Assembly: GCA_002751075.1 (NCBI GenBank)
Contig: NAOQ01000037.1
Span: 49,477 to 113,476 of the forward strand
Direction of reading: 5' to 3'
From: Ichthyophonus hoferi
Taxonomy: Eukaryota > Opisthokonta > Ichthyosporea > Ichthyophonida > Ichthyophonidae
DNA length: 64,000 bases
Part shown: positions 1 to 11,972 of the stretch, in pieces
How the letters are laid out: every line of letters starts with the position of its first letter
Numbering within the stretch: the first letter of the stretch is position 1
Position numbers and translations under genes: made by a program
The notes under the pieces: model-generated
The model's database searches: none
The model's input: only the letters and a program-made list of their open reading frames with translations
What the model was told of the DNA's origin: nothing

Positions 1-3000
1 CCATAGATATGTTAACTTCCCTTTTAAAGTACCTAAATAAATATGATGCCATACAAATAAGACTAATATATCATATACGGTATAGTTATTTTAATATTAA
101 TATACTACTAATAAAATAGTCATATAATGCCATGAAATATTTTAATAATGTTTTTATTAAATTTAATTACGTATTGTGGTAAAAATAACAACCTCTAACC
201 AACCTTAATTGGTGACAGAAGTAACTTCTGTTCCTTTTATTACTCATGCAACTGCTACGCAAATTTAAATGAATATATGATGTAAATACAAAGGTTTTTA
301 TCTGTGACAGAACCAACATAAGCAATTATGCAGTAAGACCGGATAGAACTAGTGTTTATTTTTTCTTCTTTTTCTTCTCCCCGTATTCTGTTTTAAATTT
401 TCAATTGCCGTCCAAACTGGATGAGACAATAACTACAACATATGCCCAAATCGATAATTACGCTAGCAGTACATACAACATGGTATTATTATAGATGGAT
501 GACATAAATCATTCTAACAACATGCTACTTTTTTTCGATTTTTTGACATCTTGTCTTGGTCGGCCAAGCTCTTATGGACTGGCCCTAGAAGTTGTTGGTC
601 AGCAATTTTATTTTTAGCAAATATATCAATTTATATCTTTTTATACATATTGGAACACTGTCACAGTTTTGGTATACGCGTATACAATGTGGATTATTTT
701 TTCTAAATTTGAATCTATCTAGAGAATTTTTCAAATTCCTACACCGGATTTCTAGAGTCATTTCTAAAAAAAAATTTCATGGACTCTCCATATATGCTAC
801 TAGTTTTAATGTCAAATGTTTAATGTTTGTCACGCCCATTCCTCTTTTTTAAAATCAAACAGTCTTATATATTATTATTAGCTGCTGTAATAGTATTGTT
901 GCTACATTGCCATGAATTACTTTAGGGTAGTGCTTATTATAATTATTTTTAGAAGGTGCAGTAGGAGTGTAGTAATAATGGCACTACAATCCTTAAAAGT
1001 GAAGTCAAAACTAGTACAATCGCATTTTAGTAAGCTTGGTGCATTAAATATGACACTAATTCACCTGATCTCATAATTATCAGCAATATAGATACCTGAT
1101 TAATCAAAAAATCCCCGTATACTTCATTAAATACGTACACTGGAGTCACATCTCGTTTATTCGTTGACCCTATGTAAAGTTATGTTGGTCAAAAGTTGGG
1201 AACAGCTAGCTACATATTGTTTTGGCAATGTGAAATTTTTTATTGCTTAAATATAATATACATTACTACTGGCTTACACAAAAGTGCAATTTTAGGCATT
1301 TTTTAAAATCCAACATAACCTTTAGTTCTTGTTGTCATGCCTGACCATCACTTGCCAGTACTAGGTGCTTGAGAATTCTAGACATTTCCTTATCTATTAT
1401 GTACCAATCCACTGTGCATAATGGTAGTTTACATTGAAACCAAAATATTTTACAATCTCTTCACCCTGAATAAACCAGGTATCCAATAATAACTAAATAC
1501 TTGTTCACCTCATAAATACCGCCCTCTATGCCTATGCAATTGAACCGCCACCACCATAATCCATCTGCTAGTCTTTGCCGTTTAAAAGCTTACTCAGGCA
1601 TTTTCCCTTTGAAATATATACACCTTTGTTAACAAACTTGTAATAACAACTCATCCCATCCCATGACGGCCTCCAGCCTAACAATTTTCATAAAGTTTAA
1701 AAGTTAACACATATATGGTCTGCAATAGTTCGTTACTGCTTTGCTGCTATTGATATATAAGGGTGGCTGAGAGGGCGGAAAAGCCTCACAAAAATGCTAT
1801 TCTTTTTTTTCTTCTTTTAAATTTTCTATCCGAGAGAAGAGGGCAGTGGCTGTCACGGATAAGATCAGTTAAATATTGTACAGTCTATATTGCTAGACTA
1901 TTGGTTCCCCAAAACGCTATAAGATCCGATTGGCTAATATATTTTTAAAACAGCATTTACCAGTACCCTATTATGTAAATACTGTTTTATCTCTGTCTGC
2001 TTTACAACGTAATATCCTCAACCTGATGCATATATGTGATGAGTAAACCATTCATACTCTGTTTACAAACAAGTAAGTAATACACAATTGAAATTTATTA
2101 GAGTAGAATTATTTAATATGAAATAAGTCCAACTTTGGAAAATAGGCATTGGCTAGCCAGGCCCATTTACACTAGATATGGGATCTTATCATTTGATTAT
2201 TGAATTTGTACATCTATTTTTACTTTACAGAATGTTTTAATTATATTTATTTATTTCAGTTAAACAAAGTGGTTACTTGGGGCCAGCGCAACACATTTGT
2301 ATAATATAGTGCCACATTGAAAACTCCTCAACACCCAACTACAATCCTGACCATCAGTATAGTATCAATAGTCTGGTTGTCTTTGAGATAAGTTATTCTA
2401 TTGGAGTTCTAAGCTTATGGTATGAAACCAAAATATATATTTCTACATAGTGAAAGTAGAAATTTTTATAACCAGGAAATTTTTACAATATAGTATTATT
2501 GTTATAATATATATAGTTGCAAAGTATAGTATGGTAAATAGTTATAATTATAATATGTATAGCTATATATTATAGTATAAATATGGCAATGATATGGTAT
2601 ATATATATAGTCAGAAACCAACAATTTTTTTTGACATTTACTGCTCTAATATCATGAATTGGTTTCTAAATATACCAAATGGACAAACAGAGCAAGTGTT
2701 AATTTCTAGCAATTCCATTATTTTCATCAATTATAGCATATTTATAGTGATCTCCGATCATATTTAAACCAAAAGCCCTTCAATGTGGCGACTGTACCAT
2801 GCGCATATGATTATTGTTTAATCAAGATTTTTGTATTGTATGATGTGCGCTGATATATATTACTATTATTACTATATCTATATCATTTTTTAGCAATTCA
2901 ATTAGTTTCATCAATTATAGCATATTTATAGTGATCTCCGATCATATTTAAACCAAAAGCCCTTCAATACGGCGACTGTACCATGTGCATATGATTACTG

Positions 3001-3800
3001 TTTAGTCAAGATTTTTGGATTACATGATATGCGCTGATATAGATACTACATATGACTATTATTTATATTTATCACGTTAGTATTATATTACGATTTTTTT
3101 ATTATATTATTGCTATATATATAGAATTATGGTATGTCATTATATTATAACACTATTTTAATATAATTACAATATATATATTCATATTAGTACTTCTATA
3201 TATTTTTAATAGAATTACCATATATAGCGTTAATGCATGCTATATTTTACATTATTTGCTACTTATATTTTAATATATATATATATATATATACATACTT
3301 ATGTTATTATTACTGTATGTTTTCAATATAATTATTATGTATTTATATATTCTCATATTTGTATTACTGTATATTTTTAATGTATTTACCATATATAGTG
3401 TTAATGCATGTTATATTGCTCTGCTTTTCTATTTATCCTACCACATCCTTCTCCGCTCCGCAGCTAATTATCATCTTTTGTTAATATTATTCCAACATTT
3501 TCATTTTTTAACAGGTTTTATGGTTATTTTATGCTTATATTATCATTGGAGGACCAAACTATAAAGGGAAATATTATTGAATAAAACTATACCAATAAAA
3601 TTTTATACAAAAGCAAAACCAAAAGTAAAAATAAGCGCTGTACCTAACGTAATAACGTAAACAAACCTTCCAATATAAAGCCGTATCGCCAGGCCAATGC
3701 ATGCTAATTATTTTATTCTCGCTTTATTATTGGAGAACCAAATCAAATAAATGAATTTAATTGGACAAATTAATATTAGCGAAGTACTAGGCACTACCAG
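1..3800. other. Intergenic, AT-rich, no gene seen
   Basis: I see no exon with convincing codon structure and flanking splice sites on either strand here. Open frames of 60-90 codons are rich in Tyr, Ile, Leu and Phe, as expected from AT-rich noise. The stretch contains a local tandem duplication (2703-3049), a second looser duplication (about 3183-3263 against 3361-3425) and one stray unit of the minisatellite found at 35.3-36.4 kb (about 421-442). Confidence 0.6.
2703..3049. repeat. Tandem duplication, unit about 184 bp, two copies
   Basis: Copy 1 (about 2703-2868) and copy 2 (about 2888-3049) share long near-identical runs. Examples are the block starting tcaattatagcatatttata at 2727 and 2911, and the block cgatcatatttaaaccaaaa. 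The offset is about 184 bp. The copies differ by scattered substitutions and contain no ORF, so this looks like a fairly recent local duplication of non-coding DNA. Confidence 0.85.
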
Positions 3801-3821
3801 CACACACACTACACTGTCGAT

Positions 3822-3832
3822 CTACTATATAT
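3822..3832 (+). promoter_or_regulatory. Possible TATA box of the aspartase gene
   Basis: The string ctatatataa lies about 75 bp upstream of the first ATG of the aspartase frame, next to a short less AT-biased stretch (cacacactacactgtcg). Position and sequence suit a core promoter, but the region is so AT-rich that TATA strings are common. Confidence 0.35.
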
Positions 3833-3903
3833 AACCCTCTACACTGCCAATTACTATTATTATTATAGCTCTTGTTTTGTTTTCAAGACAATTTTTAATA
3901 AAT

Positions 3904-6489
3904 ATGGCTACTCGTATGGAACATGACTTTCTAGGTGACCTCCCTGTCCCTATAGATGCCTATTATGGCGTGCAAGCTCTTCGCGCTGTTGAAAACTTCA
4001 ACATTTCCAACGCAACACTCTCCCAGTTCCCATCTGTTATTAAAGGTTTGGCCTATGTTAAGTATGCCTCCGCCAAGGCAAACATTGAGCTAGGTACTAT
4101 TCCCTCCGACGTTGGAGAGGCTATCTGCAAAGCATGCTTGGAGCTTCTTGATGATAAGCTACATGATCAGTTTCCTATTGGAATGATCCAAGGTGGTGCT
4201 GGCACATCCTGCAATATGAACGCTAATGAGGTCATTGCTAATCGTGCTCTTGAGCTTCTCGGCCACAAGAAGGGCGAGTATAAATATGTCAGTCCCAATG
4301 ATCACGTCAACTGCTCTCAATCTACAAACGATGTCTATCCTACTTCTATCAAGATCTCATTGATTCTTTTGAATCAAGAACTAGTGACCGAGTTGAAGAA
4401 ACTCATTGCAGCCTTCAGACGCAAAGGAGTAGAATTTGCACATGTTTTAAAGATGGGTCGTACTCAGCTTCAAGACGCCGTTCCTATGACTGTTGGGTCC
4501 GAGTTTGAAGCTTTCGCTGCTACAATGGAGGAAGAGATTTCACGTATGACTGTGAATGCCAACCTGTTTCATGAGGTTAATATGGGAGCTACAGCTATAG
4601 GAACTGGTATTACTGCTGACCCTGGATATAAGGACAAATGTAAGTACTTTCTCTCTCTTTCCCTTCCACTATTATACTATATATTGGAAAGAAAACTAGT
4701 ATATGTTGTACTGAGTTTTATCCGGCTGTTGTCATCAGGTAGTGGGCAGGCTAAAGCTCTAGCTAACTGCCCTTGAATCTCACGTCATTGATTGATGGAT
4801 ATAGAAGCTTTTAGCTTCTTACCTGACAATGTGTTATGTATGTAGTAACTGTAATCCAATTGTGGTTGTGTTTGCATGGTAAAGGTATTGTTGCTTTCAG
4901 AAGAAGAAACATCAGACTCAATTGTTTATGTTATTAAGAGAGGTATACTATGCTACTAGTAATACTAGTTGTTGTATTAGTACTATATGATAATATTAAC
5001 TTATATATATATGTAGAATAATACGGTGCATTTCTCGTTATTCTATATCCTAAGTAGCACAATTAAGGGAGCGTCATCTTTTATTTTAATACTTAATTAT
5101 AAATTTTAAATCTATTTATGAATGGCTGCCTGTGTAACTCCTTTACATCCACTTTATCTGATACAGGCATATTTTATACACGTACAAGTAATGATGTATT
5201 ATTATTCCATTATATACCTACCTGTACAAGGCTAGTCATACAATTGAATTAGTAGTTCATTTTTAATATACTACTACTATTATATGTTACTATATAATTT
5301 GTTTAAGATTGATTAAATTTTAAAACAGCTGTTACATTGGTGGTTGCAATAGTAACAATATATGTAGATTTTCATATAGTATATATTGGAGCTACAGTGA
5401 ATGACTTTCGGGTTAGACACTTATTTACTATATGTACATTATTTCTGTATATGCTATATATATGTACACATATATGGAACAGCCTAGATGTTTACTTATT
5501 TACTATCTATATAGCCATTCCACCATATATATATATATATTGTACCTAATCACACTACATAAATTAATATCATATAATAATATCATGTAATTTTTCTTCG
5601 TAGTCCATAACATAGTTATAATTGGAACATCATAAAATTAATGCAAATTATTACAAACTAACATGTTACTGTGTTGTATTATGGTATATCTGTCTATCCA
5701 TTTTACACATCTCATTCTATCTTACCTTACCTGACCCTACCCTCCCTAACCCCATGCTCTTCTCTCCCTTTCTTATATACAGGTGTACGCCATCTCGCTG
5801 AGATCACAGGGTTTCCCTTCGTCTCTGCCACTGACCTTATTGAGGCTACCTCCGACACTGGAGCCTTTGTTATTTACTCTTCTGCTGGAAAGCGTCTAGC
5901 TGTGAAGCTTTCTAAGATCTGCAATGACCTGCGTCTATTGTCATCAGGCCCTCGTTGTGGCTTCAATGAGATTAACCTCCCCCGTTGTCAGCCTGGAAGT
6001 TCTATTATGCCAGGGAAGGTCAACCCAGTCATCCCTGAGGTAGTGAATCAGATTGCCTACCGTGTGTTTGGCAACGACCTCACTGTGACCTTTGCCTCTG
6101 AAGCTGGTCAACTACAGCTAAATGTGATGGAACCTATCATTGCCCTGTCAATTCTTGAGTCAAATCAGCTTCTTATTCGTGGTATGAAGACTCTACGTGA
6201 AAAATGTATAGATGGAATCACTTGCAATGAGGAGAGGTGCGCTGAACTGGTTCGTAACAGTATTGGTATTGTTACTGCCCTTGTACCTGCTATCGGTTAT
6301 CAGATGTCTGCCCAGATTGCCCAGGAGGCACTGACAACCGGTAGAAGTGTATATGACCTGGTTATAGAGAAAAATCTACTCACCAAGGAGGAGCTCACAG
6401 ACATTCTTACCCCTGAAAACATGCTTTCCCCTCGTTCTCGCAAGATCCACTTCCCTCCTACTCCTTCTCCTTCTAGTAGTAGTAACTAA
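3904..6489 (+). CDS. Aspartate ammonia-lyase (aspartase), two exons
   Basis: Exons are 3904-4639 and 5783-6489, with a 1143-bp GT-AG intron (phase 1). The spliced frame encodes 480 residues, close to the 478 of E. coli AspA. It would reversibly convert L-aspartate to fumarate and ammonia as a homotetramer. Family landmarks are visible: [10 protein letters not shown] (97-106), NDHVN plus SQSTND (132-143), and the signature loop [11 protein letters not shown] (317-327), whose serine is the catalytic base in this superfamily. [19 protein letters not shown] and [12 protein letters not shown] favour aspartase over class II fumarase, which has FELNVF at the last position. The start is the first ATG in frame; a second Met four codons on (MEHDFLG) is an alternative. 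No mitochondrial presequence is obvious, so a cytosolic site is likely. The C terminus ends in a Ser/Pro-rich tail absent from bacterial enzymes. The family is mainly bacterial, so an old horizontal acquisition that later gained an intron is possible. Confidence 0.95.
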
Positions 6490-6608
6490 GCCTTGTCCTA
6501 TGCCATAATGGGATCGACTGGATTTTGATTGACTTTAACCATAAAAAAAAAGTTACATTAATTACATTAAATGTATAAATATAGATTAGAATGTATGCAT
6601 GTATGTAC

Positions 6609-6626
6609 AATAAAAATAAAGTCTAA
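6609..6626 (+). terminator. Polyadenylation signal of the aspartase gene
   Basis: Two overlapping-spaced AATAAA-type signals (caataaaaataaag) lie about 120 bp after the TAA stop, followed by a T-rich stretch (ccctttctttttttc). This is the expected arrangement for 3' end formation in animals and many fungi. Confidence 0.55.
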
Positions 6627-6629
6627 TGT

Positions 6630-7690
6630 TTTATCATCAAGTTTCCCTTTCTTTTTTTCACAGCAATTAGCTTGATTTTGCTGTATATGTATATATATTA
6701 TATTTTACTATCTTATATGAATATGTTATGTTATGCATCGAATATACACTAAGATGGTGCCATGCTTATATTACTACCACTATCAATTGGAAAGGTCTCA
6801 CACATTTAAAACTATCCATATGTATGTTCCTATAGATATATATATATAGATATGATAAAGATAATGCTGATTGGATGCAAGGATCCAAATTATATTTGAT
6901 TAACTATGATCTCGACCAATAAATTTGTATTGCCATTATCATTCTAATCACAAGAGATTGGTTCCAGACCTAACAATTCTTGTAGTTAATTAATACTAGA
7001 CTTGGTCATTATGAATCAATAAGCTTATAGTAATAAATCAGCAAACAATCCGAGGAGTCCTTATGAAAACTCTAGTTGATGAGGGAATGAAATATCTGAA
7101 TAAAATGAAGACATTCCTAGATCTTTAAAAACTATTTGAACTAATTGCTAGATTACAGGGGTTTCCTGAAATAATTCGACAGATCTCAATAATAAATAGA
7201 CATTATATATAAAAGAAATAGAACAATAAAGAAAAAATTGAAAGAAATTTACGTTTTTGCTATTTTTACCAGAGAAATTATATTTTTTACATGCAGTTCT
7301 ATAATTTTTTGATCAGAAAATTGTTAATAAAGAAAAAAAAGAATAGTTGGAAAATCCTGTCTGGCATTCGATGAAAGTGTTGAAGTTTTGATCTAAGTAT
7401 GTGCGGATTTCTTGTTCATACTTTCTGTAGAGTCATCAGAAAGTGAAGTTCTGTCTAGATGGACATATCCTAAGATTGTTGTTTTTATTCAGATTCCTCA
7501 GGCATGGTTTAATTGATTCAAATAATTTAATTCAGTCAGGCGCTTGCTGATCGCTTAGTTTATTAATTTCAAAATTTGATTCTAGTCGTATATGTGTTTA
7601 GAACCGTGACGAGTGCTAGCATAGCTAGTCTTCTTTAATGCTTGTACTCTTATACACTACTAGGTGTTTAACTTTACAGAACAAAAATTG
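6630..7690. other. Intergenic, nothing recognised
   Basis: AT-rich sequence without supportable exons. The right part (about 7330-7690) is slightly more complex and may be the decayed upstream part of the Copia relic that follows, but I cannot show it. Confidence 0.4.
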
Positions 7691-7699
7691 CAATATACT

Positions 7700-8860
7700 A
7701 AATACAAGAAACAATGTTGCACCTACCAGAAATGATGACTCAGATCTCGCAACAACTGGCTGCTAGGGAGAGTCAGTCAACTACAATGCCTCCTCAACCA
7801 GTTCTACAACGGGCGACATTTATACAGCCAGTGCCCAATTCCAATCCCTTGATGGGGACTCGTTCGGGAACTCGTTTTGAGACCAGGAGCAACCATCCAT
7901 TGTTTTTGCTTCACCAAGCTGATGCAACGAGCACTAAAGTATTACAAGATCCCTTTTAATTTACGTGGGCAGATATTCCCACGGCATACGTGACAGCAGA
8001 AGAAGAATCAGTTTTGCATTCATCATCTCTCAATTATAGAAAAGATGAGTCTTACAGCAACATCACCATGTCATCCATTCCTGCCGTCACTTTTTAGCCT
8101 TAAGCAGACCTCAACAACCTCCCTGAGTCAGTGGGAGGTAATGTGGCAGATTCGTCAGATGACAACAGTAATGATGATGTGCCCATATGGCAACATGTAG
8201 TTCTTTAACATGCATGAGAGAGATTCAAATATGACCCAGTGACAACAAGAAACGGTCCTACATACATCCCACTTACGCCTACCCTTCAGTCAGAAGTTAG
8301 ATTCAAGGTACGCTTAGTAGCACAAGGGTCTCAAGAAAAGAGGAACGTGGATTATCACGATATTTTGATTCCAGTGTGCTCATTCGTAACAATTCGACTT
8401 TTTTTAAGCATAACAAGAGCACGAGGATATGACCTAGCATAACTATATATCAAGGCAACATATTTACATAGCTACCTGGAGGCACTGTTGTACCTAGAGC
8501 AACTATCAATGCTTATAGATTCAGACAAACGGGGACACGTTTATAGGGCTGGACTCGTTCACCTCATAGGATATCCTGATGCAGATTTTCCGACAGAAGG
8601 ATATAAGGACACTGGAGAGTAATGTTCTATGGAAACAACACAAGAGTAGTAAGACTGTGCAGCAAGATGTATTCTCAGAAACACACGTTATATTGCCATA
8701 TTGCTTTTTGTTTTCAATACATCAGGGAAGCAATAAACAATAATGAGATTGAAGTCTGGAGCGTCTCATCCGCCGCGAATCAAGTTGCTGACTTGCCGAC
8801 TCTCTCTAACATTCCAGCCAATAGGGGAGTGCTACAGGATTGTTCCGCAAGTGAATAAGT
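7700..8860 (+). mobile_element. Fossil Ty1/Copia retrotransposon fragment
   Basis: A broken, internally deleted Copia-type relic in plus orientation. A Gln/Pro-rich piece at 7714-7959 resembles a linker of such polyproteins. At about 8239-8500 the translated pieces match the start of Copia reverse transcriptase (KVRLVAQGSQEKRNVDY, then a DLA..YIKATYLH region like the family's DVKTAFL motif). At about 8550-8850 they match the RNase H end (GLVHLIGYPDADF, then FQYIREAINNNEIEVWSVSS and VADL). It is clearly non-functional with several breaks, and old by its divergence. An LTR-like repeat follows at once. Confidence 0.85.
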
Positions 8861-8869
8861 AGGTTCGAT

Positions 8870-9250
8870 CGAAGCCCAAATAACAAGTAGATCAATTAAT
8901 GATCGCGGCTCAATATTAGTTAATTGCATAATTGCATAATATATGACAAGTATAAATGCAAACAAAATAACTAATAAAGACCCGGGTCGTTCCCCCCGCC
9001 GTTCGGCGCTCCAGCCATTCACACACATGTTCCACTGGCAAACGTACGAAGTTCTTGTAATACACATAAAGCTTTGTATATATAAAACAATTACATCGTT
9101 ATTGTAATGTCTAGTCCACTAGCACTCATGATAACCGGTGTTCAAATCTCTCACCCGTTAAAAAGTCAGAGAACTGTATACAATTATATTCAGCTATTAC
9201 TGAAGGAGAAATTCTTACTTTAATTTGTTTAGGTGCGACAGAGCCAACAT
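8870..9250. repeat. LTR-like dispersed repeat, copy 1
   Basis: Directly downstream of the Copia relic. In reverse complement it matches the repeat copies at 15.9-16.6, 43.8-44.45 and 53.4-54.1 kb. Shared stretches include the ctct-a/g-ac-ttt-aacgggtgag block and the motif around acttcgta followed by tgtgtgaa. The segment ends near gacagagccaaca (about 9236-9248), whose CA end would suit an LTR terminus. Its position after the RNase H relic supports an LTR, but exact edges are not determined. Confidence 0.55.
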
Positions 9251-11100
9251 ATACGCCTAGCTATCTATGGAAAGTAGGTCAAACCAATTAGCTATGACTA
9301 ACGCTATAGAAATATCAACAATCGATTACGAAAAACAATTGAAGATCCCGAGGAACTGTGGACTATTCAAACTCCCATAGAATCTTATAATAAGTTAAGA
9401 TGCCTATATATACATCCTATGTGCATTGAGTTTTGGGTATCCTAGCTAGATATCATGACTGGGATTAGAGCGTTGGCGTTTTAAATATCTTTTGAATTAT
9501 GCTTGCGCAGGGTTTTTTGATATGAAACCTATGCTTTGATGGGTCCAAAACGCCATCTGATACTTATATTATGCCTAGTAATATGCAAACAAACATTTTT
9601 TAAAATACCCCTTAATTTGGTATTCCCCAAATTTTAAATGGTTATAGGTTATTGGGAACGAACTGTCTATTTATTTCCAACATACAAGGAAAAATAGTGA
9701 CCAATACTTAGGTTAACCACTAAGGTATCGGAATTCATACTAATAATAGGAAGATTTGATAATAAGCCATCCTTGTATCCTCCGATTGGCGGATTTAGAC
9801 TACGCTATTTCATTCAGGTCATGTGCGATACTAATTGCGCATAGTACTAAATGATGAGCATAGCTATATAAAGAATTATTCAAATTAAATAAATATTCCC
9901 ATTCTACAATTATATATCAGTCCTATTGTACAAATGATACCGTATACCCAATAGAAATGTAGTGGCTCTGACCTAATGGATCTTTAGATTGCATTAGATC
10001 AAGTTAATTAAGCGATCCATACCGACTAAGTGGTTGGAGCGTCTGACTCTACTTTCTGAACACGTACCAGTGAGGAAAAATAGAATACGGAAATAAGGTC
10101 TTACGGAAAAAGCTAAATAACTATTGTGTATCTAGTTAAACAGAAAGCAGGTCAAACCTAAAACATTTTAGGTGAAGTATTATAGGTCAGAGAGGTTTAC
10201 AAATAACACCTATGACATGGATTGATTCGGGATGTTATCTATTCACATCCTTCTTCTAATCTTGGTAAGTATAGGAAGTACGACTTGGATTGGAGAAAAT
10301 TAAACACCATCACGCGTTAATACTACATAAACAAGCAAAAAGCGATTAAGAGATTGGGTAATCCCAAGCACACAAGGACGTATAAATTTCACTATAATTT
10401 TATCTCTATCATGCTAATTAAACGCATAAACGCATCTATAATACGATTAATGGGTTAATAGAGTTAAATATGTTGGTGTTTGGGTGTTTAGGTATCCACC
10501 TGTTATATACTCGACGGTGAGAGGCCAACCCCTATTCGCCGCCTTTGTTATAATATATATATATTAAGAGAAGCGGTTGTAATACACGTACATAAATATG
10601 TATATACATATATAGATAAGATGACCAATGGTTAATTATCTAGTATCAATGAAAAAAGTTAAAATAGGCATAAAGATCCAATGGTTATCTTTTTCCTTGC
10701 CAAGTCTCGTCTAAGCCTGACGTATATTGCTAAGAAATAGGTGCTCTTTTAAGGCAAGAATCGATATAGATCTGCGGGTTACTTTGCTATTTCAAAGGCC
10801 AATCCAGTTATATTTCAGCCAAGAGTATAATAATGTTATTGCGCAATTTGGAGTTATTTTTTAAATTTTAGATATCCAATAGCTGAGCGTCTCAGGGAAT
10901 TTTTTAACACATTTGATATGTACATTTAGGGAAATAGAGATCTAAAATTTTAAAATCATTTATTTAATTTATATCTTTTCGTCACGCGTAAACACAGCAT
11001 AATCCTTGCACCCTGCTAAAACACATAGTAATCTTGTAATATAAAAGCAGAAATGTATGTTTTTATGTCCGCGTTAACTTCTTTTATGTAGCAACATTTT
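9250..11100. other. Intergenic, no gene seen
   Basis: No exon is supportable. The stretch is less repetitive than the rest and may hold further decayed retroelement sequence: the gcaggtcaaacc string near 10150 recalls aagtaggtcaaacc near 9270. A TATA-rich run sits at about 10548-10565. Confidence 0.4.
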
Positions 11101-11105
11101 TAATT

Positions 11106-11972
11106 ATGTCTGTCAAACCCTCTATAGACTCGCATTCGCAGTATTTTAACCCATATATTAAAATATGTAAATATCATCAAAATGGTATGCAACTTGGCAC
11201 GTTTGTTCATCATGTATTGGAAAGAACTAAAATGACAAAGGCTGCGTTTTTGGTCGGCCTTATATACTCTTACCGTGCCAACGAAAATGCTTATCCAACA
11301 TTGCTGACATGTCAAATAAATAACTCTACGAATCCTTTACCTTCCCAATCTCAACAAGAAACCGTTATAACTCCTGGATGCAGTATTCTTACACCCCCTC
11401 CCTCTCCTATCGATGCAAGATTTTCCCTTGAAGTTATCACTCCAAAACTCGATAACTTCACAGCTTGCCCGTATTGTCAACTTGTTGGGACAGCTTTACT
11501 TGCGGACAAGTATTTGTACGATGAGCGTACCCCTAACTCTCACTGGACGGCCATTGCTGGCCTGCCATTAAAGGAACTTTGCAGGGTGGAGAGAAATTTA
11601 TTAGCTGTTTTAAACTACGATCTTTTTGTGTCACCTAGTACGTTTTCACGATGGATGACGAAATATAGATCACAGTCGTGTGAGAGTATGACATGCAAGT
11701 TAGTAATGGTGGCTCTTCGATACCAGATAATAGGATTGCCACATCAACCTCACATAATATCTCAACCTATTGTACCCCAAGCTAAAGATAGTATATATAC
11801 GGATAATTGTGGGTATAGAGAAATTAGAGAGCACGATGCAGTGGTTACAGGCAGGCGCCGGGCACGTCAACAAGATGTTGATGATAACTTGCACGTGAAG
11901 AAGGCACGTACAAGCCAGACTTTCACAGCAATGGGCTATCCTATTCAACAAATAGTTTCTACTTCACTATAA
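11106..11972 (+). CDS. PHO80/PCL-like cyclin, single exon
   Basis: One uninterrupted frame of 288 residues from the ATG at 11106 to TAA. Such cyclins bind and activate a Pho85/CDK5-type kinase, acting in phosphate sensing, polarity or cell-cycle entry. The cyclin box runs from about residue 30 to 190. FVHHVLERTKMTKAAFLVGLIYSY forms the first helices. LVGTALLADKYLYDER followed by HWTAIAGLPLKELCRVE is the conserved core, including the usual A-DKYL-D pattern and the I(S/A)GL element of fungal PCL cyclins. NLLAVLNYDLFVSPSTFSRWM closes it. An unusual insert of about 55 residues, rich in Ser, Pro and Thr (STNPLPSQSQQ to TPPPSP), splits the box. The C terminus carries a basic patch (GRRRARQQ and VKKAR) that could be a nuclear localisation signal. 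The lack of introns contrasts with the neighbouring genes. Which kinase it partners cannot be told. Confidence 0.85.
   Translation: MSVKPSIDSHSQYFNPYIKICKYHQNGMQLGTFVHHVLERTKMTKAAFLVGLIYSYRANENAYPTLLTCQINNSTNPLPSQSQQETVITPGCSILTPPPSPIDARFSLEVITPKLDNFTACPYCQLVGTALLADKYLYDERTPNSHWTAIAGLPLKELCRVERNLLAVLNYDLFVSPSTFSRWMTKYRSQSCESMTCKLVMVALRYQIIGLPHQPHIISQPIVPQAKDSIYTDNCGYREIREHDAVVTGRRRARQQDVDDNLHVKKARTSQTFTAMGYPIQQIVSTSL

Noticed and set aside
10018-10075. tRNA-like string (gtggttggagcgtctgactc)
   Set aside because: The D-arm resembles a tRNA, but no anticodon stem, T-arm or acceptor stem can be paired around it.
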